Shown piece after piece: positions 51,058-58,989 of a stretch of DNA of 64,000 bases. The notes under the pieces are model-generated. The model made no database searches. It was not told where the DNA came from and saw nothing but the letters and a program-made list of their open reading frames with translations. Position 1 is the stretch's first letter. Each line of letters starts with the position of its first letter. Origin of the DNA: Hyphomicrobiales bacterium (lineage in GTDB: Bacteria > Pseudomonadota > Alphaproteobacteria > Rhizobiales > Xanthobacteraceae); contig WHTM01000003.1 of assembly GCA_009377755.1 (NCBI GenBank), forward strand, positions 1 to 64,000. Reading direction: 5' to 3'. Position numbers and translations under genes: made by a program.

Positions 51058-51565
51058 ATGGACTTCCTATTCGATTACATGTCGGTCAACACGTTCTGGA
51101 CCATCCTATTCATCATTCATGCTTTGCTCGCGGTCGCGCTGCTGGGCGCCCTCACGCATCAAGCGCTGTCCGTCCTGATGCCGGTGCGGCAGGTGGCAGG
51201 CGCCGGCGGCTTTGTGACGTGCTTCCGCGCGGTGCAGGGCGCCGGCTATGCCCACGGCGGTCTGCGTGCTGTGGATCGCGACCCTCATTTTCGGCGCCTG
51301 GATTTACACCAAGTATCGCGTCTACGTTCGGATTCCGATTGAGCAGGAGGGATACTTCAAGACGCTTGGCGTCTTCGAACTGAAGGAGCACCTCGCCACC
51401 ATCGGCGTCGGTCTGCTGCCGATCTACTGGTACTTCTGGAAGAGCGTGAAAGATCCGGAACACGACAGTTCGCGCAAGTGGGTGACGGTGACGCTGGCTG
51501 CGATGTGCTGGTACATGTTCCTGGTTGGCCATATCCTCAACAATGTCCGGGGATTCGGATCATGA
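51058..51565 (+). pseudogene. Four-helix membrane protein with histidines, 1-bp frameshift
   Basis: The first frame reads MDFLFDYMSVNTFWTILFII...RAVQGAGYA, and a second frame continues TAVCVLWIATLIFGAWIYTK...GHILNNVRGFGS. An extra C in the CCC run at 51251-51253 separates them; deleting one C gives 168 aa with four membrane helices. His21, His111 and His158 lie in or beside helices 1, 3 and 4, a pattern that could hold heme b. GGAG precedes ATG 51058. The TGA overlaps the next gene's ATG. With the heme-c protein upstream, a quinone- or cytochrome-b-type electron partner is a reasonable guess. The insertion may be a sequencing error. Confidence 0.7.
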
Positions 51566-51942
51566 GCACGGCTGCAGAAGCATCTTCGACCGCCACGGTG
51601 TCGTCCCTTGCATCCTCGGCAGCGTTTCGGACCTTTGCGGTCGTGTTCGCCGTCGCGACGCCGGTAATCTACGTCATCTGTGAAATGCAGAACTGGCCCT
51701 TGTTCACCTATCATCCGGCGACCGACCGGATCGATCTCGGCTTTGCGGCGGCGCGCAGGGACGAGGGGCCGGCCATGTATTGGTACGGGTGGACGGCAAA
51801 CACGCTCATCGGTGCGGGCATCCTGGGGCTGCTCGCCACGATGCTGCCGGAAAGCATGGTCAGAAAAATTCCGCTGTCACTGGTGTGGATCATGCCGCTC
51901 GCCGCCGTGCCGATCCTGATCTATGCGCTACGTTTTTTCTGA
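51562..51942 (+). CDS. Small membrane protein of the beta-propeller operon, unknown
   Basis: 126 aa with three predicted membrane segments: FRTFAVVFAVATPVIYVICEM, WTANTLIGAGILGLLATML and LVWIMPLAAVPILIYALRFF. A 40-residue loop between the first two carries PLFTYHPATDRIDLGF. I do not recognise the family. Its ATG overlaps the stop of the frameshifted membrane-protein gene, so the two are meant to be made together. Probably a subunit of the same membrane complex. Confidence 0.75.
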   Translation: MSTAAEASSTATVSSLASSAAFRTFAVVFAVATPVIYVICEMQNWPLFTYHPATDRIDLGFAAARRDEGPAMYWYGWTANTLIGAGILGLLATMLPESMVRKIPLSLVWIMPLAAVPILIYALRFF

Positions 51943-51985
51943 TGGTGATAGCGGCGTTTATGCGTCCTGTGAAGCGGAGGCAGAC

Positions 51986-52372
51986 ATGGCAGTCTTGATC
52001 CGGACTTTTGCGATCGTGGCCGGCCTGACGCTTTCGGTTGCATCCGGAGGGCCGGCTCTTGCCGGCGGGGATGACTACGACGCCATGGCCGACAAGGAGG
52101 GCTAGGGCCCGGCTTATTTCGGCTTCGTGCGCGACATGCGCGGCTCGGCGGTCTCAAACGCGCGCGTCGTCCTTCGCCCGAAGGTGGGCGAGCCCGTGAT
52201 TCTCAAGTCCAACGCGATCGGCCTCTATCGCAGCCACATCAGCAAGGACGTGCGTCCCGACGAGCTCGAAGTCTCCTGCGAGAAGGACGGCTACAAACAG
52301 GCGCGCATCGTGCGCCGCTCGACCCAGGGCGCGGCCAACGTCGAGACGAACTGCATGATGCAACGGCTGTAG
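51986..52372 (+). pseudogene. Small exported regulatory-domain protein interrupted by in-frame TAG
   Basis: ATG 51986 (GGAGG upstream) begins MAVLIRTFAIVAGLTLSVASGGPALAG, a signal peptide, and continues DDYDAMADKEG to TAG at 52103-52105. The same frame carries on to 52372 as GPAYFGFVRDMRGSAVSNARVVLRPKVGEPVILKSNAIGLY..., a carboxypeptidase-regulatory-like domain similar in kind to residues 42-118 of the 48760-50913 protein. One C-to-T change (CAG to TAG) would explain it. Without the stop the protein is 128 aa. Recent nonsense mutation, sequencing error or amber read-through. Confidence 0.7.
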
Positions 52373-52381
52373 TGGTGATCC

Positions 52382-54070
52382 GTGCGCCGGCGCCGCGCGT
52401 GGATCATCGGTCTGCTGACTGCGCTCGCCGCTGTGCCGGTGGCACGTGTGCAGGCGCAGGCGCCTGGCACCATCCTCATCAACGGCAAGATCGTGCGCTA
52501 CGACGCACCGCCCGCAGAGGTGCTGGCGGTGCGCGATGGAAAAATCTCCGCCATCGGACGCACGCACGACGTCCGTGCCCTGTCCGGCAGCGGCACGCGC
52601 GTCATCGATTTAGCCGGCCGGACCGTGATCCCAGGGCTGATCGATTCGCATATCCATGCCATCCGCGCCGGCCTGACGTTCACAACCGAGGTACACTGGA
52701 TCGGCGTCCGTTCGCTTGCCGAGGCGCTTGACCGCATCCGTGCCAAGGCCGAGGTCGCGCCGAGGGGTTCGTGGCTCGTGGTCGCCGGCGGCTGGACCGA
52801 ACGGCAATTCGCCGAGGGTCGCCGGCCGACCCAGGCCGAGATCGCAGCCGTGGCGCCCGATCATCATGTCTACGTGCAGATCTTGTACAGCCGGGTGCTG
52901 CTCAGCTCCGGAGCCTTTGAAGCGCTCGGGATTGTGCGACATGAAGAGCTCGCCGCAAGCCTGACGATCGAGCGCGACAGCGAAAACCGTCCGACCGGCT
53001 GGGTCACCGGCGATGCCCGCACCATCAGCAACCTGTTCAACCTGCTCCCGCCGCCGACGTTCGCGCAAAAGGTCAAGGGCACGCGCGCCTTCTTCCGCGT
53101 CCTCAACAGCGTCGGCCTCACCGGCGTCATCGATCCCGGCGGCTACAATCTCTCGATCCCGGATTACCAGCCGCTGTTTCGGGTCTGGCGCGACCGCGCG
53201 CTGACACTGCGCGTCCGCTACAGCCTGTGCGCCCCGCGGCGCGGGCATGAGCTGGAGGACCTTCAGGCGCTCACGCAGGTCTTACCCATGGGCTTCGGCG
53301 ACGAGTGGCTGCGCTTCAACGGCATCGGCGAGAACGTCACTTGGGGCATGTACAACAACGAAACGCCGTCGGAGGCGCAGAAGGAGGCGCTGTATCAGGC
53401 GCTGCGCTGGGCGGCTGCGCGCGGCCTGACCGCGACCTTTCACTGGATCAACAACCGCTCGGTCCATCACCTGCTCGGCGTGCTGGAGCGCGTCCATGCC
53501 GAGACGCCGATCGCGCACTTACGCTGGTCGATCGCGCACCTCCACGATGCCACGCTGGAGAGCCTCAAGCGCATGAAGGCCATGGGCGTCGGCTGGCTGA
53601 CGCAGAATTCGTTCTACTTCCGCGGCGAGGCATTCCTCGGCCAGCGCGGGCTGGAGGCGGCGCGGATATCGCCGCCGATCGTGAGCGCGCTGCGCATGGG
53701 TCTGGCCGTCGGCGGCGGCACCGATGCGCACCGGGTGATGTGGTACAACCCGTTCGTGTCGCTGCAATGGATGGTGGACGGCAAGACCATCAGTGGCGTC
53801 TCCACGCGTGCGGCGGAGGAATTGCCGACCCGCATGCAGGCTCTGCGGCTCTATACGCAAGGCAGCGCCTGGTTCGTCGTCGAAGAGGACCAGCGAGGGT
53901 TGCTTGGCGTCGGCAAGCTCGCCGATCTCGTGGTCTTGAGCAAGGATTACCTCACGGTCCCGGTTGACGAAATCGGAACGACCGTCTCGCTGCTCACCAT
54001 GGTGGGGGGCCACATTGTCTATGCGGCTGGACCCTATGCGGCGCTGGAGGATAGGCTGCTGGCGCGTTGA
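52382..54070 (+). CDS. Exported amidohydrolase (YtcJ-like)
   Basis: 562 aa. A GTG start leads into an arginine-rich signal peptide (RRRRAWIIGLLTALAAVPVARVQAQ), so the enzyme is probably periplasmic. The amidohydrolase frame includes ILINGKIVRYD, VIDLAGRTVIPGLIDSHIHAIRAG (metal HxH), RWSIAHLHDATLESLKRMKAMGVG and GLAVGGGTDAHRV, then the C-terminal GKLADLVVLSKDYL. YtcJ-type proteins hydrolyse amides or related bonds; substrate unknown. It begins 10 bp after the small regulatory-domain gene and belongs to the beta-propeller operon. Confidence 0.88.
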   Translation: MRRRRAWIIGLLTALAAVPVARVQAQAPGTILINGKIVRYDAPPAEVLAVRDGKISAIGRTHDVRALSGSGTRVIDLAGRTVIPGLIDSHIHAIRAGLTFTTEVHWIGVRSLAEALDRIRAKAEVAPRGSWLVVAGGWTERQFAEGRRPTQAEIAAVAPDHHVYVQILYSRVLLSSGAFEALGIVRHEELAASLTIERDSENRPTGWVTGDARTISNLFNLLPPPTFAQKVKGTRAFFRVLNSVGLTGVIDPGGYNLSIPDYQPLFRVWRDRALTLRVRYSLCAPRRGHELEDLQALTQVLPMGFGDEWLRFNGIGENVTWGMYNNETPSEAQKEALYQALRWAAARGLTATFHWINNRSVHHLLGVLERVHAETPIAHLRWSIAHLHDATLESLKRMKAMGVGWLTQNSFYFRGEAFLGQRGLEAARISPPIVSALRMGLAVGGGTDAHRVMWYNPFVSLQWMVDGKTISGVSTRAAEELPTRMQALRLYTQGSAWFVVEEDQRGLLGVGKLADLVVLSKDYLTVPVDEIGTTVSLLTMVGGHIVYAAGPYAALEDRLLAR

Positions 54071-54089
54071 TCGACCGAGGAGCGTCTCA

Positions 54090-55343
54090 ATGAATCGTCC
54101 CCTACAGCCTATCCTGGACAAACGCGGTGAGCCGCACGTGCGCCGCTTCAGCGAGCAGCGCTGGCTGCTCGACAACACCATCCGCGCCAACGGCATCGAC
54201 TGGGATCAGCCGCGCTCGCTGTATCTGAGCGGCCCATGCGGCATGGAGTCGAACGCGGACTTCGCCGGCATCCGCACGCGGGTGCAGAAGATGGCCGACA
54301 TCGGCCCGGCCTTCGAGGCGGTCGCGCGCCGGCGCGAAGCCAAGGCGAAAGCCGCCGAAGAGGCCGGCAGCACCGTCACGGCGCGCGACAACTACTTCAT
54401 GGCGGCGATCCACTGGGGCGCCGCGCAATGGCCCTACGACCAGAACGACGAAACCAACATCGCCTACAACAACAAGAAGCGCGAGTGCTACATGAAGTAC
54501 GCGGCGCTTGCCGACCATCATGTCGAGGCGGCTTGGATTCCGTTCAAGGACAAGGCGATCGCGGCATGGCTCCATCTGCCGCCCGGCTATACCGGCGGCC
54601 GTATTCCGGTGGTGATCGCGATTCCCGGAATGGACAGCTTCAAAGAAGGGCAAGTTGCGCTTTACGGCGACCGCTTTCTCAACCGCGGCATGGCGGTGCT
54701 GGCGATCGACGGCCCCGGCCAATACGAAGCACCGATGCTCGGGGTCTACTTCTCGATGGAGAGCTGGGTCGCCGCCGGTAAGCCGATCGTCGATTGGCTG
54801 GTTGCGCGTGCCGAGATCGACCCGGAGCGCATCGGATGCTCCGGCACGAGCTTCGGCACCTTTTTCGGCACCATCCTTACGGCGCACGAGCCGCGCATCC
54901 GCGCGTTCGCTGCCATGTCGGTGTGCCACGAGCCGGGATGCCACACCATCTTCCAGGAGGCCTCGCCGACCTTCAAGAAGCGCTTTATGTACATGTCGGG
55001 CATCGTCGACGAGGACGCGTTCGACAAATTCCGCAAGGGCATGACCTGGGAGGGCCATGCCGACCGGATCGGCGTGCCGTATTTGTGCGTCGCCGGCGAA
55101 GCAGAGGAACTGAGCCCGGTGGAGCATTCCGAGCGGCTGCTGCGCGCCGTCAAGGGGCCGAAGCGGCTGGTCATCTATCAGGACTCGCGCCACTCGGTCG
55201 GCAACGTCCCGGCCGCCAATCTCGGTCCGTTTCCGCCGATACTGGTGGCCGACTGGATGGCCGACCGCCTCGCCAGGAAGCCGTTCGCCAGCGAGCGCTG
55301 GTACGTCACCGCGAGCGGCCAGATCGAGAAGACGCCGCTGTGA
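54090..55343 (+). CDS. FrsA/DHPON-hydrolase-like alpha/beta hydrolase
   Basis: 417 aa. A helical N-terminal cap of about 170 residues precedes the hydrolase core with IPVVIAIPGMDSFKEG, the nucleophile elbow IGCSGTSFGTFFG, an acid in VAGEAEELSP and the histidine in YQDSRHSVGN. This layout is that of 2,6-dihydroxypseudooxynicotine hydrolase and FrsA-like C-C bond hydrolases. GGAG lies seven bases before ATG 54090. It follows the exported amidohydrolase by 20 bp, closing the operon; a C-C or ester hydrolysis step in the same pathway is likely. Confidence 0.87.
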   Translation: MNRPLQPILDKRGEPHVRRFSEQRWLLDNTIRANGIDWDQPRSLYLSGPCGMESNADFAGIRTRVQKMADIGPAFEAVARRREAKAKAAEEAGSTVTARDNYFMAAIHWGAAQWPYDQNDETNIAYNNKKRECYMKYAALADHHVEAAWIPFKDKAIAAWLHLPPGYTGGRIPVVIAIPGMDSFKEGQVALYGDRFLNRGMAVLAIDGPGQYEAPMLGVYFSMESWVAAGKPIVDWLVARAEIDPERIGCSGTSFGTFFGTILTAHEPRIRAFAAMSVCHEPGCHTIFQEASPTFKKRFMYMSGIVDEDAFDKFRKGMTWEGHADRIGVPYLCVAGEAEELSPVEHSERLLRAVKGPKRLVIYQDSRHSVGNVPAANLGPFPPILVADWMADRLARKPFASERWYVTASGQIEKTPL

Positions 55344-55350
55344 AGGTACG

Positions 55351-55473
55351 TTCCCCGCACGCGGTGCAGCACGAAGTGATGCACCGCAGATGCGGGTCCC
55401 GGTTCCTCTGCAAGAAAACCGGGGTCCCGGGTCTGCTGCGCACCGCTTCGCGCTGCGCAGCGCCCGGGACACG
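55351..55473. repeat. CGTGTCCCGG palindrome, copy 4
   Basis: GCGGTGCAGCACGAAGTGATGCACCGC hairpin, then ACCGGGGTCCCGGGT, and the end CGCCCGGGACACG. It separates two convergent genes and begins four bases after the TAG of the 55478-56305 gene on the minus strand. Very close to copy 1 at 7797. Confidence 0.75.
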
Positions 55474-55477
55474 TGCG

Positions 55478-56305
55478 CTACGACTGCCCACCGCTGCAGT
55501 TGATCACCTGCCCGGTGATGAAGCTCGCATCGTCGGATGCAAGGAACACGATCGCGGCGGCCTGCTCCTCGGGCAGGCCACGCCGCCGCAGCGCCTGCTG
55601 ATTGCTGATGTCCTCGGCCATTTCCCGGCGATAAACCTCCGCCAAGGGGACGTCGTCCGCCATCCGGCCTGGCCCGATCGACAGGCGCGGCGTGACGCGA
55701 TCGGAAATCTCGGTGCCACCCGGCGCCATCGTGTTGACGCGGATGCCGTAGCGTCCGTACTCCATCGCCAGCACCTTGGTGAGCGCCAGGACGCCGCCCT
55801 TGCTGGTCGCGTACGGGAGGCGATAGAGCCCGCGCGTCGACTGCGAGCCAACGTTGACGATCGAGCCGGCCTTCTGTTCCATCATGATCGGCAGCGCCGC
55901 CAGGCAGCACCACAGCGTCGGATAGAGCGAGCGCTCCAGCTCGAGCTTCACCTCCTCCTCGCTGTAGAGGTGGTACGGCTTGATCCAGATGGTGCCGCCG
56001 ACATTGTTCACCAGCACGTCGATCCGGCCATAGGCCTCGCGCGCTTGGGCCATCAGCGATTGCGCGCTGGCGAAAGTGCCGAGATCAACCAGCACCTTCA
56101 TCGCCTCGACGCCGTGCTGGCGCAGCTCGGCTACCGCCTCGGTCGCCGTAGCCTCGACGCGATCGGCGACGACGATGGTGCCGCCTTCCTGGCCGAGCCG
56201 TCGCGCCGCGGCGCGTCCGATGCCTTGGCCGGCGCCAGTGATGACGCACACCTTGTCCGTCAGCCGGCGGGCGCCGGCCGCGCGGGCATCCAGCTCGTCA
56301 GTCAC
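55478..56305 (-). CDS. Short-chain dehydrogenase/reductase
   Basis: 275 aa classical SDR: CVITGAGQGIGRAAARRLG, VLVNNVGGTIW, catalytic VNVGSQSTRG...LPYATSKGG and the C-terminal GQVINCSGGQS. A GTG at 56305 with GGAG six bases upstream is preferred over an ATG at 56323 that lies inside a palindromic repeat. Diol dehydrogenases that re-aromatise Rieske dioxygenase products belong to this family, and a Rieske oxygenase gene lies immediately upstream on the same strand, so that role fits. Confidence 0.88.
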   Translation of the reverse strand: MTDELDARAAGARRLTDKVCVITGAGQGIGRAAARRLGQEGGTIVVADRVEATATEAVAELRQHGVEAMKVLVDLGTFASAQSLMAQAREAYGRIDVLVNNVGGTIWIKPYHLYSEEEVKLELERSLYPTLWCCLAALPIMMEQKAGSIVNVGSQSTRGLYRLPYATSKGGVLALTKVLAMEYGRYGIRVNTMAPGGTEISDRVTPRLSIGPGRMADDVPLAEVYRREMAEDISNQQALRRRGLPEEQAAAIVFLASDDASFITGQVINCSGGQS

Positions 56306-56318
56306 TACCCTCTCCGTT

Positions 56319-56410
56319 GTCATGCGCGGGCTTGTCCCGCGCATCCCGCTTAGGGTCGCACGGCATTGCCATCCTAAGCGAGATGGCCGGGAGAAGCCCG
56401 GCCATGACGG
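56319..56410. repeat. Dispersed palindrome (GTCATGCGCGGG / CCGGCCATGAC type)
   Basis: Several nested hairpins: GCGCGGGCTTGTCCCGCGC, CCGCTTAGG opposite CCTAAGCG, and GGCCGGGAGAAGCCCGGCC, closed by GTCATG/CATGAC. It lies between the Rieske oxygenase and SDR genes; related to 15961-16086. Confidence 0.65.
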
Positions 56411-56419
56411 AGAAAAAAA

Positions 56420-57700
56420 TCAGATCGAGGTATGCGGCACGCCCTCACGCACAGTGAGGTCCTCGTGCTTCGCCTGCTCGAACGGCACATCGACCGGCAA
56501 CACGAACGTCGCGGATCGAACACGGTGGCCCTCCTGGGTGAGGCCGGGCGGCGCGACGCCCTTCTGCAGCGCGAGCGCGGCGCGGCTCAGGCGATGCCGC
56601 GCCATGATGATCGCGTTGTCGGTCGACACCAGGTTTTCCTTGGTGCGGTCGGCGACCGGCCCCATGCTCTCCTGCACGGATGCATCCTGCATGGCGATGC
56701 CCTTGACACCGCTGTAAGTACGACCGGCCTTCTGTGCCGCGCGGTCGATCATGTAGTCGTTGTCCATGTTGATCACCGGGCGGAATGTGCCCGGACTCAG
56801 CTCGACATGGATGCCGCCGCCCTTGCGCATGGTGTCGAGTTCCATCTCGCTCAGCGGCCGGGTCGGATGATAGGTGAAGGTCCACGTATAGCAGTTCTCG
56901 TCGTCGATCGGCACCCAGGCATGCGCATTGAGCGCGTTGTCGCCGTAGGGCGGCACCATCGTGTACCAGGGCATGATCCACTGGGTGATGCGCCAGTAGT
57001 AATGCCCCTCCTCGGCGTTGCGGCGCGCGCCGATGTAGAGCCCGCCGGACGACTCCACGATCTCGAACTTCGGCTTGCGGTCGCGCTGGTACTGGGCGCC
57101 CTTGGTGCCCTTGTGCAGCGGGTCGGTATGCAGCTCGCCGCTGTGCAGGAACGAGACGTGGCTGGAGTCGATCCCCCCTTCCATCGCCTGCAGGTAATTG
57201 CATTGCTGCCGCCGCTTCGAGTGGTGGCAATGCGACGCCGGCAGCGCCGCCCATTCGAACGCCGGCTCCGGCGGCTGCAGTTCGGCCGGGCCCATGTACG
57301 TCCAGAGGATGCCGCCGCGCTCGATCAGCGGATAGGATTTGAGCTTGATCTTGCCGCAGAAGCCGCTTTCCGCCGGCTCTGACGGCACCTCGATGCACTG
57401 GCCGGTGTGGTCGTACTTCCAGCCGTGATAGGGGCAGCGCAACCCGTTCTCCTCGTTGCGGCCGAACCACAGCGATACGCCGCGATGGGCGCAGAACTCA
57501 TCGGTCAGTGCATAGCGGCCTTGCGTGTCGCGCCAGGCCAGTACGCGCTCGGACAGCAGCTTGACGCGCACCGGCGGACATTCGTTCTTCGGCACTTCGG
57601 AAGCAAGCAAGGCCGGAATCCAGTAACGGCGGAACAGATCCCCCACCGGGGTCCCCGGCCGGGTGCGGGTCACGAATTCGTTTTGTTCTTGCCTCAACAT
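56420..57700 (-). CDS. Rieske non-heme iron oxygenase, alpha subunit
   Basis: 426 aa. The Rieske 2Fe-2S motif is CAHRG...CPYHGW (Cys70, His72, Cys89, His92). The mononuclear iron site lies in MEGGIDSSHVSFLHSG (Asp178 region, His181, His186). The C-terminal part matches phthalate-/vanillate-demethylase-type oxygenases (the single-subunit group). It hydroxylates or O-demethylates an aromatic acid, needing a separate reductase that is not seen nearby. ATG 57700 has AAGGA upstream. The AT-rich stretch at about 57740-57752 may hold its promoter. It may be co-transcribed with the SDR gene despite the repeat between. Confidence 0.92.
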   Translation of the reverse strand: MLRQEQNEFVTRTRPGTPVGDLFRRYWIPALLASEVPKNECPPVRVKLLSERVLAWRDTQGRYALTDEFCAHRGVSLWFGRNEENGLRCPYHGWKYDHTGQCIEVPSEPAESGFCGKIKLKSYPLIERGGILWTYMGPAELQPPEPAFEWAALPASHCHHSKRRQQCNYLQAMEGGIDSSHVSFLHSGELHTDPLHKGTKGAQYQRDRKPKFEIVESSGGLYIGARRNAEEGHYYWRITQWIMPWYTMVPPYGDNALNAHAWVPIDDENCYTWTFTYHPTRPLSEMELDTMRKGGGIHVELSPGTFRPVINMDNDYMIDRAAQKAGRTYSGVKGIAMQDASVQESMGPVADRTKENLVSTDNAIIMARHRLSRAALALQKGVAPPGLTQEGHRVRSATFVLPVDVPFEQAKHEDLTVREGVPHTSI

Positions 57701-57822
57701 GGCGTCGGTTCCTTGCAACACTCAAGCCAGGGGCGTCTACCATAAAATAGCGCTTGCAGCGTGCGCAACCAGTCAACTGGCGAAATGCAATCAGAGGGCG
57801 GCTCCAAAAAATCTTAGGAGCT

Positions 57823-57860
57823 GTCGGATCGCGACTTGCCCGTTCGTCCTGGGAGCAACC
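57823..57860 (+). repeat. Shared leader sequence, copy 1
   Basis: GTCGGATCGCGACTTGCCCG, then TTCGTCCTGGGAGCAACC, lies 17-54 bases before the SRPBCC gene start. A near copy with about six differences lies at 58422-58459, before the next gene. Confidence 0.65.
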
Positions 57861-57876
57861 CAAGAGGAGAAGAGAC

Positions 57877-58399
57877 ATGACTGCCACCGCCAAAGCTGCT
57901 GCCCCGACATCGGATCGCGATCTCGTGCTGACCCGCATCATCGATGCGCCGTGCGAAAAGGTGTTCAGAGCATGGACCGCCCCCGAACTGCTCAAGCAGT
58001 GGTTCGCGCCACGCCCCTACACCACGCCGGTCGCGGAGCTCGACCTCCGGCTCGGCGGCGCCAATCGGATCGTCATGCGCAGTCCTGATGGGCGGCGCCA
58101 ATCGGATCGTCATGCGCAGTCCTGATGGCAACGATATTCCCTGCGGCGGCGTTTATCTCGAAATCGTCAAGAACGAGCGGCTGGTGTTCACCGACGCCTA
58201 CACCAAGGCGTGGGAGCCTTCCGAAAAGCCGTTCATGACGGTGATCCTGACCTTCGAGGACCGAGGCGGCAAGACCCAGTACACCGCCCGCGTGCGTCAC
58301 TGGACGGTCGCCGACCGCGAGACCCACGAAAAGATGGGCTTCCATGAAGGTTGGGGCCAGTGCGCCGACCAGCTTGCGGAGGTGGTGGCGACGCTCTGA
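57877..58399 (+). pseudogene. SRPBCC/AHSA1-family protein broken by a 37-bp tandem duplication
   Basis: ATG 57877 (GAGGAG upstream) starts MTATAKAAAPTSDRDLVLTR IIDAPCEKVFRAWTAPELLKQW (split here), the usual opening of AHSA1-type START-like proteins. An exact 37-bp duplication (58054-58090, 58091-58127) then shifts the frame to a stop at 58125. The second frame resumes NRIVMRSPDGNDIPCGGVYLEIV and runs to 58399 (...WGQCADQLAEVVATL). With one copy removed the protein is 161 aa, normal for the family. Such proteins bind hydrophobic ligands and often sit beside VOC/PhnB genes, as here. Confidence 0.88.
58054..58127. repeat. Exact 37-bp tandem duplication in the SRPBCC gene
   Basis: Two identical 37-bp units beginning GGCGGCGCCAATCGGATCG, head to tail, causing the frameshift described for the surrounding gene. 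Confidence 0.95.
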
Positions 58400-58421
58400 C
58401 GCCGGAGAATTTGACGGCGCC

Positions 58422-58459
58422 GTCGGATCGCGCCTGGCCCGTTCGTCCTATGAGCAGCC
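58422..58459 (+). repeat. Shared leader sequence, copy 2
   Basis: GTCGGATCGCGCCTGGCCCG, then TTCGTCCTATGAGCAGCC, stands in front of the PhnB-like gene and resembles copy 1 at 57823. The pair may be a co-regulated leader or a repeat carried along when these small genes were recombined. Confidence 0.6.
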
Positions 58460-58502
58460 CACGCCCGGGAGTCACGTAGCCAAAGGCAAAGGAAGCAACA
58501 CC

Positions 58503-58973
58503 ATGCGAAAGATCACTCCGTTCCTGTGGTTCGACAACCAGGCCGAAGAGGCAGCGAACTTCTATGTCTCCATCTTTAAGAATTCGAAGATCGGAGCCGT
58601 CTCGCGCTATGGTGATGCCGGGCCGGGCCCGAAGGGTAGCGTGATGGTCGCTGCGTTCGAGCTAGACGGCCAGCATTTCACGGCCTTGAACGGCGGACCG
58701 AATTTCAAGTTCACCGAGGCGATCTCGTTTATCGTCGACTGCAAGTCGCAGGAGGAGGTGGATGAGTTCTGGGACAAGCTTTCCGCCGGCGGCAAGACAC
58801 AGCAGTGCGGCTGGCTCAAGGACAAGTACGGCCTGTCATGGCAGATCATCCCGACCGCCCTGATGGAGCTGATGAGCGATCCCGATCCCGTGAAGTCCAA
58901 CCGGGTTATGCAGGCCATGCTGCAGATGACCAAGATCGACATCGCGAAGCTGCGGCAGGCCCACGCGGGCTAG
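58503..58973 (+). CDS. PhnB/VOC-family protein
   Basis: 156 aa: ITPFLWFDNQAEEAANFYVSIFKNSKIGAVSRYGD, FELDGQHFTALNGGP and QQCGWLKDKYGLSWQIIP are typical of the PhnB-like glyoxalase-fold proteins sometimes annotated as 3-demethylubiquinone methyltransferase. True function is generally unknown. It follows the broken SRPBCC gene and precedes a RibD_C-like relic, a common grouping of small genes of unclear function. Confidence 0.88.
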   Translation: MRKITPFLWFDNQAEEAANFYVSIFKNSKIGAVSRYGDAGPGPKGSVMVAAFELDGQHFTALNGGPNFKFTEAISFIVDCKSQEEVDEFWDKLSAGGKTQQCGWLKDKYGLSWQIIPTALMELMSDPDPVKSNRVMQAMLQMTKIDIAKLRQAHAG

Positions 58974-58989
58974 CGTTGAGGAAGCACCG

